From: Desulfarculaceae bacterium
GTDB taxonomy: Bacteria > Desulfobacterota > Desulfarculia > Desulfarculales > Desulfarculaceae
DNA length: 64,000 nucleotides
Assembly: GCA_020444545.1 (NCBI GenBank)
Contig: JAHLKT010000002.1
Span: 216,870-280,869 of the forward strand
Reading direction: 5' to 3'
The notes under the pieces were generated by a model that saw only the letters and a list, made by a program, of their open reading frames with translations, had not been told where the DNA came from and ran no database searches. This document shows, in pieces, positions 18,132-26,651 of the stretch; position 1 is the first letter of the stretch, and each line of letters starts with the position of its first letter. A program made the translations under genes and the position numbers.

Positions 18132-18734
18132 ATGGCGGCCAAAATGAACTTTAGCAAAACTTTGTTGGCCATGGCGCTGACCGTGGCCCTCACTCTCACC
18201 GCCGGGGCGGCTGCCCTGGCCGCAAGGAGCAATCCCGTGGTCAAACTTGAGACCAGCAAAGGCGACATAGTAATCGAGCTCGACGAGGCCAAGGCGCCCA
18301 AGACCGTGGCCAACTTCCTGGCCTACGTGAAGGACGGCTTCTACGACGGCACCATCTTCCACCGCGTCATCGACGGCTTCATGATCCAGGGTGGCGGCTT
18401 CAAGTCCGACATGGGCATGAAGGCCACCAAGGCCCCCATCGAGAACGAGGCGGACAACGGCCTGAAGAACGACAAGTACACCCTGGCCATGGCCCGCACC
18501 ATGGACCCCAACAGCGCCACCGCCCAGTTCTTCATCAACGTGGCGGACAACGATTTCCTCAACCACACCGGCAAGAACCCCCAGGGTTGGGGCTACGCGG
18601 TGTTCGGCAAGGTGACCCAGGGCCAGGACGTGGTGGACAAGATCAAGGACGTGCCCACCACCACCAAGGGCATGCACCAGGACGTGCCCGTGGAGCCGGT
18701 GGTGATCAACAAGGCCGTGGTGATCTCGGAGTAG
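18132..18734 (+). CDS. Exported cyclophilin-type peptidyl-prolyl isomerase
   Basis: 200 residues. A hydrophobic signal peptide occupies about 1-31 ([12 protein letters not shown] then an AAALA cleavage region), so the protein should act in the periplasm. The cyclophilin domain has [13 protein letters not shown] (76-88), with the catalytic Arg in FHR, and a complete [10 protein letters not shown] core. It catalyses cis-trans isomerisation of X-Pro bonds. A second in-frame ATG at 18144 would give a cleaner signal peptide. A 6-bp hairpin (CCGGCG/CGCCGG, 18114-18129) sits directly before the first ATG and may limit its use. Confidence 0.93.
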   Translation: MAAKMNFSKTLLAMALTVALTLTAGAAALAARSNPVVKLETSKGDIVIELDEAKAPKTVANFLAYVKDGFYDGTIFHRVIDGFMIQGGGFKSDMGMKATKAPIENEADNGLKNDKYTLAMARTMDPNSATAQFFINVADNDFLNHTGKNPQGWGYAVFGKVTQGQDVVDKIKDVPTTTKGMHQDVPVEPVVINKAVVISE

Positions 18735-18738
18735 ACCC

Positions 18739-19422
18739 TTGGCCAAATCCAAGGCCGATAAGAGCGTCCAGGGCTGGCAGCCTCCCGACCCCAAGCGGGT
18801 CAAGGCGGTGCTGGCGGCCCTGGACCGCCTTTATCCCAAGGCCCACTGCGCCCTGAACTATTCCACCCCCTGGGAGCTGTTGGTGGCCACCATCCTCAGT
18901 GCCCAATGCACCGACGAGCGGGTGAACCAGGTCACGCCAGAGCTGTTCAAGCAGTATCCCAAGGTAAAGGACTTCGCGGGGGCCGACCCGGGCGACCTGG
19001 AGCAGGCGGTGCGGCCCACCGGCTTTTTCCGCAACAAGGCCAAGTCCATCAAGGGCGCGGCCCAGAAGATCATGGAAGAGCACGGCGGCCAGGTGCCGGA
19101 CAACCTGGAGGCCTTGGTCAAGCTGCCCGGCGTGGGGCGCAAGACGGCCAACGTGGTCCTGGGCAACTCCTTTGGCGTGCCGGGCATCACCGTGGACACC
19201 CACGTGGGCCGGGTGTGCCTGCGCCTGGAGTTCATCGACCAGAAGGACGCGGTCAAGGCCGAGTTCCAGCTCATGGAGATCGTCCCGGAGAAGCGCTGGA
19301 CCATGTTCAGCCACCAGGTGATCTTCCACGGCCGCCAGGTTTGCCACTCCCGCAAGCCGGCCTGCGGTGACTGCGGCCTGCTCAAACACTGCCCCTTCGG
19401 GCAGCAGCATGTGAACGACTGA
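18739..19422 (+). CDS. nth: Endonuclease III, DNA glycosylase/AP lyase
   Basis: Base-excision repair enzyme removing oxidised pyrimidines. The 227 residues show the helix-hairpin-helix LPGVGRKTA (129-137) with catalytic Lys135. Catalytic Asp153 is in VDTHVGR. The [4Fe-4S] ligands have the exact spacing Cys202-X6-Cys209-X2-Cys212-X5-Cys218. The only plausible start is a TTG four bases after the cyclophilin stop, without a clear ribosome-binding site, which suggests translational coupling. The ACT-domain gene follows nine bases later. Confidence 0.96.
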   Translation: MAKSKADKSVQGWQPPDPKRVKAVLAALDRLYPKAHCALNYSTPWELLVATILSAQCTDERVNQVTPELFKQYPKVKDFAGADPGDLEQAVRPTGFFRNKAKSIKGAAQKIMEEHGGQVPDNLEALVKLPGVGRKTANVVLGNSFGVPGITVDTHVGRVCLRLEFIDQKDAVKAEFQLMEIVPEKRWTMFSHQVIFHGRQVCHSRKPACGDCGLLKHCPFGQQHVND

Positions 19423-19430
19423 GAGGGGCC

Positions 19431-19706
19431 ATGGACAAGGAACGCGTGTTCGTGGTGGTGCTGGGCAAGGACCAGAAGGGCATCATCGCCAAGGTCTCCA
19501 ACCTGTGCTTTGAGCACGGGGGCAACATCATGGACGTGCAGCAAAAGGTCATGGACGGCACTTTTGTCATGACCATGCTGGTGGACCTGACCGGCGGCAG
19601 CGATCCCGCCGTGCTGCGCAAGGCCCTGGACGGCCTGGCCGCGGAGATGGACCTCACGGTGATGTTGCAGAACGAGGCCGTGATCAAGGCCATGCACCGG
19701 GTCTAG
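19431..19706 (+). CDS. ACT-domain protein (UPF0237 family)
   Basis: 91 residues made up of an ACT ligand-binding fold: VVLGKDQKGIIAKVSNLC at the start, then IMDVQQKVMDGTFVMTMLVD, and a terminal AEMDLTVMLQNEAV strand. Such small ACT proteins are predicted to bind an amino acid or similar ligand. They are commonly encoded directly before a UPF0210/PFL gene, as here, so the two probably work together. GAGAGGGGCC precedes the ATG. No catalytic residues are expected. Confidence 0.9.
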   Translation: MDKERVFVVVLGKDQKGIIAKVSNLCFEHGGNIMDVQQKVMDGTFVMTMLVDLTGGSDPAVLRKALDGLAAEMDLTVMLQNEAVIKAMHRV

Positions 19707-19725
19707 GCCGGCCTCGCCTGCCATT

Positions 19726-19739
19726 GCCTGGCTGTGCCG
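19726..19739 (+). repeat. 14-base intergenic repeat, copy 1
   Basis: GCCTGGCTGTGCCG occurs here and again, identically, at 21166-21179. Each copy lies 20-24 bases past a stop codon and 45-48 bases before the next start. No function is known. Confidence 0.5.
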
Positions 19740-19783
19740 GGCGCGACATGACGCGAACAATTTATTCCAGCTAGGAGCTAACG

Positions 19784-21142
19784 GTGGAATTCGGGGTTGA
19801 GGAAGTCTTCGAAACCGCGGGGATGATCCTCTTCGAGCATTTCGACATCCGCGCGGTGACCCTGGGGGTGAACCTCAAGGACCTCATGGCCCGCGACCCG
19901 GAGCAGCTGGCCGAGGCGGCCCGCGAGCGCCTGACCCGCCTGGGCTCGCGCCTGGTGAGCGAGGCGGCGGCGGTCACCGAGTCCCTGGGCCTGCCCATCG
20001 TCAACAAGCGCATGTCCATCACCCCGGCGGCCTGGCTCCTGGAGCCCTGCCCGGGCGACGAGGCCCCGCTGACCCTGGCCCGCGCCCTGGACGCGGCGGC
20101 GGCCGAGGCGGGGGTGGACTTCATCGGCGGTTGGGGGGCCCTGTTGCAAAAGGGGGCCACCAACGCAGACAACCGCCTCATGGAGTCGCTGCCCCAGGTA
20201 TTGGGCAACACCCAGCGTATCTGCGGCTTCTTGAACCTGGCCTCCACCAAGGCTGGCATGAACCTGGACGCCATCGCCCGTTTGGGCCACATCCTCAAGG
20301 ACATGGCCGCGGCGGCGGACAAGGGCATCGCCTGCGCCAAGTTCGTGGCCTTTGCCAACGCGCCCGAGGACAACCCCTTCATGGCCGGGGCCTTCCACGG
20401 CGGGGGCGAGCCCGACACCGCGCTCAACGTGGGCATCAGCGGACCCGGCGTGGTCAACGCGGTGGTGGCCCAGCATCCCGACTGCGACCTCACCATGCTC
20501 TCGGAGATCATCCGGCGCACCGTGTTCAAGATCACCCGCGCCGGCGAGCTGGTGGGCCGCGAGCTGGCCCGCCGCCTGGGGGTCAACTTCGGGGTGGTGG
20601 ACATCAGCCTGGCCCCCACCACGGCCATGGGCGACAGCGTGGGCGAGATTTTAGAGGGCATGGGCCTGGAGCGGGTGGGCGCCCCCGGCACCACCGCCGC
20701 CCTGGCTTTGCTCATAGACGCGGTGAAAAAGGGCGGGGCCATGGCCTCGGGCCACGTGGGCGGGCTCTCGGGCACCTTCATCCCGGTGAGCGAGGACTCG
20801 GCCATGATCGAGGCGGTGCAGGCCGGGGCCCTCACCCTGGAGAAGCTGGAAGCCATGACCGCGGTGTGCTCCGTGGGCCTGGACATGTTCGCCGTGCCTG
20901 GCGACACCAGCCCCGCCGCCTTGGCCGCGCTCATCGCCGACGAGCTGGCCATCGGCATGGCCAACGACAAGACCACCGGGGTGCGGGTGATTCCCGCCCC
21001 GGGCATGGTGGCGGGCGACATGCTGGACTTCGGGGGCCTATTGGGCCGCGCGCCGGTCATGCCCTTGTCGCCCTTTTCGGGCGAGAAGTTCGTGGCCCGG
21101 GGGGGGCGCCTGCCCGCGCCTATCCGCTCGCTGACCAACTAG
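19784..21142 (+). CDS. PFL family protein (UPF0210/DUF711)
   Basis: 452 residues from a GTG preceded by AGGAG seven bases upstream. It is a full-length member of the family, with GGWGALLQKGATNAD (around 120), a central NVGISGPGVV segment, and the C-terminal IGMANDKTTGVRVIPAPG. Structures of the family resemble pyruvate-formate-lyase-like barrels, but no activity is established. The gene follows its usual ACT-domain partner by 77 bases. The gap holds the first copy of a 14-base repeat. Confidence 0.88.
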   Translation: MEFGVEEVFETAGMILFEHFDIRAVTLGVNLKDLMARDPEQLAEAARERLTRLGSRLVSEAAAVTESLGLPIVNKRMSITPAAWLLEPCPGDEAPLTLARALDAAAAEAGVDFIGGWGALLQKGATNADNRLMESLPQVLGNTQRICGFLNLASTKAGMNLDAIARLGHILKDMAAAADKGIACAKFVAFANAPEDNPFMAGAFHGGGEPDTALNVGISGPGVVNAVVAQHPDCDLTMLSEIIRRTVFKITRAGELVGRELARRLGVNFGVVDISLAPTTAMGDSVGEILEGMGLERVGAPGTTAALALLIDAVKKGGAMASGHVGGLSGTFIPVSEDSAMIEAVQAGALTLEKLEAMTAVCSVGLDMFAVPGDTSPAALAALIADELAIGMANDKTTGVRVIPAPGMVAGDMLDFGGLLGRAPVMPLSPFSGEKFVARGGRLPAPIRSLTN

Positions 21143-21165
21143 GCGGTTTCGGCGGACGCGGCCAC

Positions 21166-21179
21166 GCCTGGCTGTGCCG
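21166..21179 (+). repeat. 14-base intergenic repeat, copy 2
   Basis: Second exact copy of GCCTGGCTGTGCCG, between the PFL gene and the PCMT gene. Its placement relative to flanking coding ends mirrors copy 1. Confidence 0.5.
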
Positions 21180-21226
21180 CGGGTAGCGCCCCGGCGCGGC
21201 GCCTTGTACCGATGGGGAGGAACCTC

Positions 21227-21940
21227 ATGAAACGGCTGATCCTGCTGCTGGCCGCGCTGCTGTTGCTGGCCGCCTGGCCCGCCCTGGCCGACGACCCCTA
21301 CCAGGCCGCCCGCCAGCGCATGGTGGATACCCAGATTGCCGACCGGGGCATCAGCTCGCCCCTGGTGCTGGCCGCCATGCGCACCGTGCCCCGCCACCAG
21401 TTCGTGGACCCGGCCTGGCGTCCCCAGGCCTACGAGGATCACCCCTTGCCCATCGGCCAGGGCCAGACCATCTCCCAGCCCTTCATCGTGGCCTACATGA
21501 GCCAGCTGCTCCGGGTGCGCCCCGGACTCAAGGTGCTGGAGATCGGCACGGGCTCGGGCTATCAGGCGGCGGTGCTGGCGGTGATGGGCGCTCAGGTCTA
21601 CACCGTGGAGATCATCCCCGAGCTGGCCGAAAAGGCCGCCGCCACCCTCAAGGGCATGGGCTACCAGGGAGTGAAGGTAAAGCTGGCCGACGGGCACTTC
21701 GGCTGGCCCGATCAGGCGCCCTTTGACCGCATCGTGGTCACCGCCGGGGCCAAGGAGATACCGCCCGCCCTCTTGGAGCAGTTGGCTCCCGGCGGGCGCA
21801 TGGTCATCCCGGTGGGCGCGGACTCGGGCGGCGAGGAGCTCACCCTGGTGCTCAAGGACCAAAACGGCAAGATCAGCCAGCAGACCCTGTTGCCGGTGCG
21901 CTTCGTGCCTCTGGTGGGCGGCAAGCCCGGCAAAAAATAG
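21227..21940 (+). CDS. pcm: Exported protein-L-isoaspartate O-methyltransferase
   Basis: 237 residues from the ATG at 21227. An ATG five codons earlier would place the GGGGAGGAA ribosome-binding site inside the gene. A signal peptide ([21 protein letters not shown]) is followed by the PCMT fold. GQGQTISQP (77-85) binds the isoaspartyl substrate and [10 protein letters not shown] (104-113) binds SAM. The family methylates isoaspartate to repair aged proteins. A periplasmic location is unusual because SAM is cytoplasmic, although signal-peptide PCMTs are known. The stop is convergent with a permease gene, 7 bases apart. Confidence 0.9.
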   Translation: MKRLILLLAALLLLAAWPALADDPYQAARQRMVDTQIADRGISSPLVLAAMRTVPRHQFVDPAWRPQAYEDHPLPIGQGQTISQPFIVAYMSQLLRVRPGLKVLEIGTGSGYQAAVLAVMGAQVYTVEIIPELAEKAAATLKGMGYQGVKVKLADGHFGWPDQAPFDRIVVTAGAKEIPPALLEQLAPGGRMVIPVGADSGGEELTLVLKDQNGKISQQTLLPVRFVPLVGGKPGKK

Positions 21941-21947
21941 AGGGGCG

Positions 21948-23375
21948 CTAGTCTTCCAGCTCCTCGGGATGCTTGGGCAGCCAGGAGGCCTTCTTGATGC
22001 GGTCCAGGATAAAGGGCGGGGCCGACAGGGCCACGATGCCCAGCACCAGGAAGGCCTCGAAGCCGATGAGCCCGCCGGTCTTCACGTCCACCGGCGGCAC
22101 GAACCCCACGAAAAAGGCGAAAAAGCAGGAGAACAGGCCCACCCCGCCGATGATCCACATGCCCAGCTTGCCGCCGGGCACCTGATAGGCCCGCTTGGCC
22201 TCGGGGTCGCTGTAGCGCAGGCGGATGCCCGCGCCCAGCATGAGGATGTACATGATCACCGTGAGCTGGGCGGTCAGGGCCGAGAGAATCCAGTAGAAGC
22301 TGTTGGCGTTGGGCACCAGCAGGAAAAGCAGGATGAACACGGTGCTCACCATGCCCTGGGCGATCAGGATGGACACCGGCATGTGCTTGCGGTTCACTTT
22401 CTGCAAGGAAGAGGGCAGCGAGCCGTCGCGGGCGGTGGCCAACAGGCCCTTGGAGGGGCCCACCAGCCAGGTGGATATCTGGGCGATGCCCCCGGCCGCG
22501 GCCAATACGGCCAGCACCGGCACCAGCCATTTGAGGCCGAAGGGGTCGAAAAAGCGCTCCATGGCCTGCATGAGCCCGGCCACCAGGCTGATGTCCTTGG
22601 CCGGCACCACCACCGCGATGGCCAGCGAGCCCATCATGAACACGGCCACGATGGCCACCACGGCCAGCATGATGGCCTTGGGGTAGTCCTTGCGCGGGTC
22701 GCGGGCCTCCTTGGCGTGGAAGGCGGCCATCTCGATTCCGAAGTAGCCCAGAATCACCCCGGCGAAAAAGGACATGTTGGCCCATTTCAGGTCCGGCATC
22801 ATGGCGCCCCAGGACACCTCGAACTGCACCCCGCCGCCCTTGAGAAGCCACACCACGGCCATGACGATCAGCAGGGTGCCCGGGATCAGGGTGCCGGCGA
22901 TGGTGCCCACGCTGGAGATGATGCCCGAGGCCTTCATGCCGAAGAAGTTGGCGAAGGTGGCGCCCCAGTAGACCACCAGCATCACCGTGACCATGAACAA
23001 CTTGTTCTCGTCCAGGCTGGGGTTCAGAGCGTAGGCGATGGTGGCGGCCACGAAGGAGAGCACCGTGGGGAACCACACCACGTTCTCCACCCAGTCCATC
23101 CACACCGCCAGAAAGCCGTATCTGGGGCCAAAGCCGCGCTTGACCCAGGCGTAGACCCCGCCGGACTCGGGGTAGGTGGTGGCCAGCTCGGCGGCCACCA
23201 GGGCCACGGGCACGAAAAAGGCCAGGGCGGCCACGCCGTAATAGAAAATGGAGGCCAGGCCGTAGAAGGCCATAAGCGGCAGGTTGCGCAGGGTGAGGAT
23301 GGCGGCCATGTTGATCATGGCCAGGGTGAAGATGCCCAGAGTGCGCCGCGGCCCGTTGCCCATGTTGTCCGGCAT
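21948..23375 (-). CDS. APC-family amino-acid permease/antiporter
   Basis: 475 residues with about 12 hydrophobic segments, starting LGIFTLAMINMAAILTLRNLPLMA, typical of the amino acid-polyamine-organocation superfamily. The second helix region ATTYPESGGVYAWVKRGFGPRYGF carries the family's PESGG-YxWV signature. It most resembles the glutamate/GABA-antiporter branch. The transported amino acid is not certain. It acts in the cytoplasmic membrane. GGAGAGG precedes the ATG. Upstream, a TTGACA (plus 23455-23460) with a poor TGAATT -10 could be its promoter, divergent from the MATE promoter. Confidence 0.88.
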   Translation of the reverse strand: MPDNMGNGPRRTLGIFTLAMINMAAILTLRNLPLMAFYGLASIFYYGVAALAFFVPVALVAAELATTYPESGGVYAWVKRGFGPRYGFLAVWMDWVENVVWFPTVLSFVAATIAYALNPSLDENKLFMVTVMLVVYWGATFANFFGMKASGIISSVGTIAGTLIPGTLLIVMAVVWLLKGGGVQFEVSWGAMMPDLKWANMSFFAGVILGYFGIEMAAFHAKEARDPRKDYPKAIMLAVVAIVAVFMMGSLAIAVVVPAKDISLVAGLMQAMERFFDPFGLKWLVPVLAVLAAAGGIAQISTWLVGPSKGLLATARDGSLPSSLQKVNRKHMPVSILIAQGMVSTVFILLFLLVPNANSFYWILSALTAQLTVIMYILMLGAGIRLRYSDPEAKRAYQVPGGKLGMWIIGGVGLFSCFFAFFVGFVPPVDVKTGGLIGFEAFLVLGIVALSAPPFILDRIKKASWLPKHPEELED

Positions 23376-23472
23376 GTTCGCCTCTCCCTGATATGGACGG
23401 ACCCGCGCCGCCTGGTAAAATCGTCAGTTCAAATTCAGGCATGAACAGGGGGTTTGTCAAGGCCGCTTGCCG

Positions 23473-23501
23473 TTGACACATCCGGGGCCTACCTATACAT
23501 T
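23473..23501 (+). promoter_or_regulatory. Sigma-70-type promoter for the MATE gene
   Basis: Consensus -35 TTGACA (23473-23478), a 17-base spacer and TACATT (23496-23501). An overlapping TATACA at 15-base spacing is an alternative -10. The MATE start is about 45 bases downstream. Confidence 0.65.
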
Positions 23502-23546
23502 TGTTGCGTCTGTTGCCGCCCCCAATAAGTAACCCGAGGCATCGTG

Positions 23547-24944
23547 ATGTTCAAGCGTTGGTCACAACCCAATGGCTATCGCCAGGTATTGGCCGTGGGC
23601 CTGCCCCTGGTGGTGAGCTTTGGCAGCACCTCTCTGATCCACTTCACGGACCGGGTGTTTCTGGCCAACTACTCGGTGGACGCCATCGCCGCCTCCCTGC
23701 CGGCGGGCATCGCCTCTTTCGTGGCCCTGTGTTTTTTCATGGGCGTCACCGGCTATGTCAACGTGTTCGTGGCCCAATACGTGGGGGCCGGAGCCCGGGA
23801 GCGGGTGGGCGCGGCGCTGTGGCAGGGCATCTATTTCTCCCTGGGGGCAGGCCTTTTGCTGGCCTGCCTGTGGTTCATCGCCGGGCCGCTGTTCGCCCTG
23901 GGCGGGCATCCCGAGCCGGTGCAGCGCCTGGAGGTGGTCTACTTCCGCATCCTCACCCTGGGAGCGGGGATGGTGGTAATGGCCACCACCCTGAGCTGCT
24001 TCTTCTCCGGCCGGGGGCTCACCCGCCCGGTGATGGTGATAAACCTGATCAGCGCGGGGCTCAACATCCCCCTGGACTATCTGCTCATCTACGGGGTGGG
24101 GCCTTTCCCGGAGCTGGGCATCGTGGGCGCGGCCCTGGCCACGGTGACCTCCCAGGCGGTGATGGTGCTGCTGTTCGCCTTGGCCGTGTTCCGGCCGGAG
24201 CACGACCGCCTCTTCGCGGTGTGGCGTTCCCGGGCCCTGGATCGCGCGCTTTTCGCCCGCCTGATGCGCTTCGGTCTGCCCGGCGGGGTGCAGTTCTTCA
24301 TGGACATCTTCGCCTTCACCTTCTTCGTGTTCATGGTGGGGCGCTTGGGCCGGGCGGAGCTGGCCGCCACCAACATCGTGATGGCCATCAGCACCCTGTC
24401 CTTTTTACCCATGATCGGGCTGTCCATCGCGGTGAGCACCCTGGTGGGCCAGGCCATCGGCGCGGGCCGCCCCGCCGACGGCGTGGAGGCCACCGCCTCC
24501 ACCCTGCACATCACCCTGGCCTACATGGGGCTGGTGGCCCTGAGCTTCGTGCTGCTGCCCCACTTGCTCATGAGCCCCTTCATGGACGCCCAGGCCAGCC
24601 CGGAGGCCCGGGCCCAGCTCATGACCCTGGGGGTGACCCTCTTGCGCTTCGTGGCGCTCTATACCCTGTTCGACGCCCTGGCCATCATTTACATGGGCGC
24701 GCTCAAGGGCGCGGGCGACATCTACTTCGTCATGTGGACCATGGGCCTGGCCGCCCTGAGCATCCTCATCATCCCCGCCTGGGTGGGGCTGGAGGTGTTG
24801 GGGCTGGGGTTAGATTTCCTGTGGGGCTGCGTGGTGCTCTATGTGGTGGCCATGGGTCTGAGCTTCCGCTGGCGCTTCCGGCGGGGAGCTTGGCAAAAGA
24901 TGCGGGTCATCGAGAGCCCTCCCACGCCCGAGCCTCTGCCTTGA
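23547..24944 (+). CDS. MATE-family multidrug/cation efflux transporter
   Basis: About 465 residues with 12 membrane segments in two halves, starting GYRQVLAVGLPLVVSFGSTSLIHFTDRVFLA, the usual MATE N-terminus. The second half begins ARLMRFGLPGGVQFF. Members export cationic drugs or metabolites using Na+ or H+ gradients. A GTG directly before the ATG is an alternative start. A GAGG site lies 8 bases upstream. The neighbouring PAS gene follows 59 bases later. No substrate is deducible. A polysaccharide flippase (MOP superfamily) role is less likely from this sequence. Confidence 0.88.
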   Translation: MFKRWSQPNGYRQVLAVGLPLVVSFGSTSLIHFTDRVFLANYSVDAIAASLPAGIASFVALCFFMGVTGYVNVFVAQYVGAGARERVGAALWQGIYFSLGAGLLLACLWFIAGPLFALGGHPEPVQRLEVVYFRILTLGAGMVVMATTLSCFFSGRGLTRPVMVINLISAGLNIPLDYLLIYGVGPFPELGIVGAALATVTSQAVMVLLFALAVFRPEHDRLFAVWRSRALDRALFARLMRFGLPGGVQFFMDIFAFTFFVFMVGRLGRAELAATNIVMAISTLSFLPMIGLSIAVSTLVGQAIGAGRPADGVEATASTLHITLAYMGLVALSFVLLPHLLMSPFMDAQASPEARAQLMTLGVTLLRFVALYTLFDALAIIYMGALKGAGDIYFVMWTMGLAALSILIIPAWVGLEVLGLGLDFLWGCVVLYVVAMGLSFRWRFRRGAWQKMRVIESPPTPEPLP

Positions 24945-25003
24945 CCCGGCCGCCCCGCTCCGCCTAAGCTGAAATACATCCCGCCAGTTCCGGAGACGCA
25001 CTC

Positions 25004-25363
25004 ATGGATACACAGCCTTTGCCCGCCCCTCCCGTGGAGCTTTTGGCCCAGGCCCCGGTGGCCCTCACCGTGTTGGACCGCGAGGCCCGGGTGCTCTATT
25101 ACAACCCCTACGCGGCCACCATCCTGGACCGCAAGCCATCCTATATCGGCCGCGACGTGCGCGAGCTGCACAACCCGGCCAGCAATGAGCGCATCGACGC
25201 CATCTTGGCGGCTTATGCCTCGGGCGAGCGCGGCGAGTTCAGCTGGGTCCTGGAACGGGGAGACAAGCGCTTCGCCGTCCGGGTGGCCCCATGGATGAAG
25301 GACGGGGAGTGGGCCGGGGTGCTGCACGCGGTGGTGGTGCTCCAGGGGCTGAACCACGCTTGA
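25004..25363 (+). CDS. Small single PAS-domain protein
   Basis: 119 residues consisting almost entirely of one PAS fold: LLAQAPVALTVLDREARVLYYNPYAATIL at the start, ending WAGVLHAVVVLQG. There is no kinase, cyclase or DNA-binding output domain. The sequence RELHNPASNERID resembles PAS domains associated with hemerythrin or DUF438 sensors. It may act as a stand-alone sensor binding a cofactor or partner. CCGGAG precedes the ATG. It lies at the border between the housekeeping and glycan regions; the role is unknown. Confidence 0.8.
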   Translation: MDTQPLPAPPVELLAQAPVALTVLDREARVLYYNPYAATILDRKPSYIGRDVRELHNPASNERIDAILAAYASGERGEFSWVLERGDKRFAVRVAPWMKDGEWAGVLHAVVVLQGLNHA

Positions 25364-25397
25364 TCCGCGCCTCCGGACGTCCCGTGGACCAGCCCGC

Positions 25398-25426
25398 TTG
25401 ACTTACGCTCCCAGTAGCGGGATTAT
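25398..25426 (+). promoter_or_regulatory. Sigma-70-type promoter before the GT4 gene pair
   Basis: TTGACT (25398-25403), a 17-base spacer and GATTAT (25421-25426). The roughly 60-base leader contains two inverted repeats: CCCCTCCAGGGG, and a stem CCTCCCG/CGGGAGG around 25441-25465. The first glycosyltransferase gene starts at 25492. Confidence 0.55.
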
Positions 25427-25491
25427 GCCCCTCCAGGGGTGCCTCCCGGCCATGACCGGCGGGAGGAGGGTCATACGAGGAGTTCATTACA

Positions 25492-26640
25492 TTGCCTCAC
25501 CGGATCTTGCACGCCATCACCACCACCATGGTGGGGGGGGCTGAAATACAACTGGTGCGCCTGGTCGCGGCCAGCGACCCGGAGCATTTCAGCCATACCG
25601 TGGTGGGCCTGGGCCCGGAAGGCCCCATGGCCGAGCAGATGCGCCAGGCCGGGGCCGAGGTGATCAGCCTGGGCCTGGAGCCCAAGCCCGTGGCCTTGCT
25701 CGAGGGGGTGCGCCGCCTGCGGGCTATCATGCAGGACACCCGGCCCGAGCTGGTGCAAGGATGGATGTACCACGCCAACCTCATGGCGCTCATGGCCGCG
25801 CGCCTGAGCGGCCGCGCTCCGGTGACCTGGGGGGTGTTCTGTTCCAACATGGAGCTGGCCGAGTACCGCGCCACCACCCGCGTGCTGGTAAAGGCCTGCG
25901 CGGCCGCCTCCCGCTGGCCCGTGGCCATCGTGTCCAACAGCCACGTGGGGGTGAATTTCCACGCGGCCCAGGGCTATCCCCGCAAGTCCATGCTGGTGAT
26001 CCCCAACGGTTTCGACACCGAGGGCTACCGCCCCGATCCCGCGGCCCGGGCCGAGGTGCGCGCCGAGCTGGGCCTGGGCGAGGAGCATTTGCTCATCGGC
26101 AAGGTGGCCCGTTTCGACCCCATGAAAGACCACGCCTCCTTGTTCCGGGCCTTCCGCGAGGTGCTGGAGCAGTTTCCCAACGCCCGCCTGGTCACCCTGG
26201 GCCTGAACATGGAGCCGGGCAACCCGGCCCTCAAGGAGGCCCTGGAGCCGCCCCTGGCGGGCCGGGTCATCCTGGCCGGCCGCCACACCGGCATCCCCCG
26301 CTGGCTGGAGGCCATGGACCTGCACGTCTCCTCCAGCGCCTTTGGCGAGGGCATGTCCAACGCGGTGAGCGAGGCCATGGCCTGCGGGGTGCCCAACGTG
26401 GTCACCGACGTGGGCGACAGCGGCCGCCTGGTGGGCGAAACCGGCCTGGTGGTGCCCCCCCGCGACAGCGCGGCCCTGGCCGAAGCCATTAAGCAGGTGC
26501 TGGCCATGTCCCCGGATGAGCGCCGCGCCCTGGGGCTTTCGGCTCGCCGCCGCATCAAGGAGCACTTCTCCCTGGCGGCCATGGCCCGGGCCTACGAAAA
26601 TCTCTACCACCGCTTTTTGCCTCCGCACGCCCATCACTGA
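25492..26640 (+). CDS. Glycosyltransferase family 4 protein
   Basis: 382 residues of GT-B fold. The N-terminal nucleotide-fold half starts ILHAITTTMVGGAEIQLVRL, with the GGAE motif common in GT4. The C-terminal half has IVSNSHVG, VIPNGFDTEGY, a Lys in VARFDPMKDHASL, and the E-x7-E donor-binding region SSSAFGEGMSNAVSEAMACGVP. It would transfer a sugar from a nucleotide donor to a lipid-linked or growing glycan at the inner membrane face. The TTG start has CGAGGAG nine bases upstream. It pairs with the next GT4, 11 bases on. Donor and acceptor are unknown. Confidence 0.9.
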   Translation: MPHRILHAITTTMVGGAEIQLVRLVAASDPEHFSHTVVGLGPEGPMAEQMRQAGAEVISLGLEPKPVALLEGVRRLRAIMQDTRPELVQGWMYHANLMALMAARLSGRAPVTWGVFCSNMELAEYRATTRVLVKACAAASRWPVAIVSNSHVGVNFHAAQGYPRKSMLVIPNGFDTEGYRPDPAARAEVRAELGLGEEHLLIGKVARFDPMKDHASLFRAFREVLEQFPNARLVTLGLNMEPGNPALKEALEPPLAGRVILAGRHTGIPRWLEAMDLHVSSSAFGEGMSNAVSEAMACGVPNVVTDVGDSGRLVGETGLVVPPRDSAALAEAIKQVLAMSPDERRALGLSARRRIKEHFSLAAMARAYENLYHRFLPPHAHH

Positions 26641-26651
26641 GGAAGCGGCCC

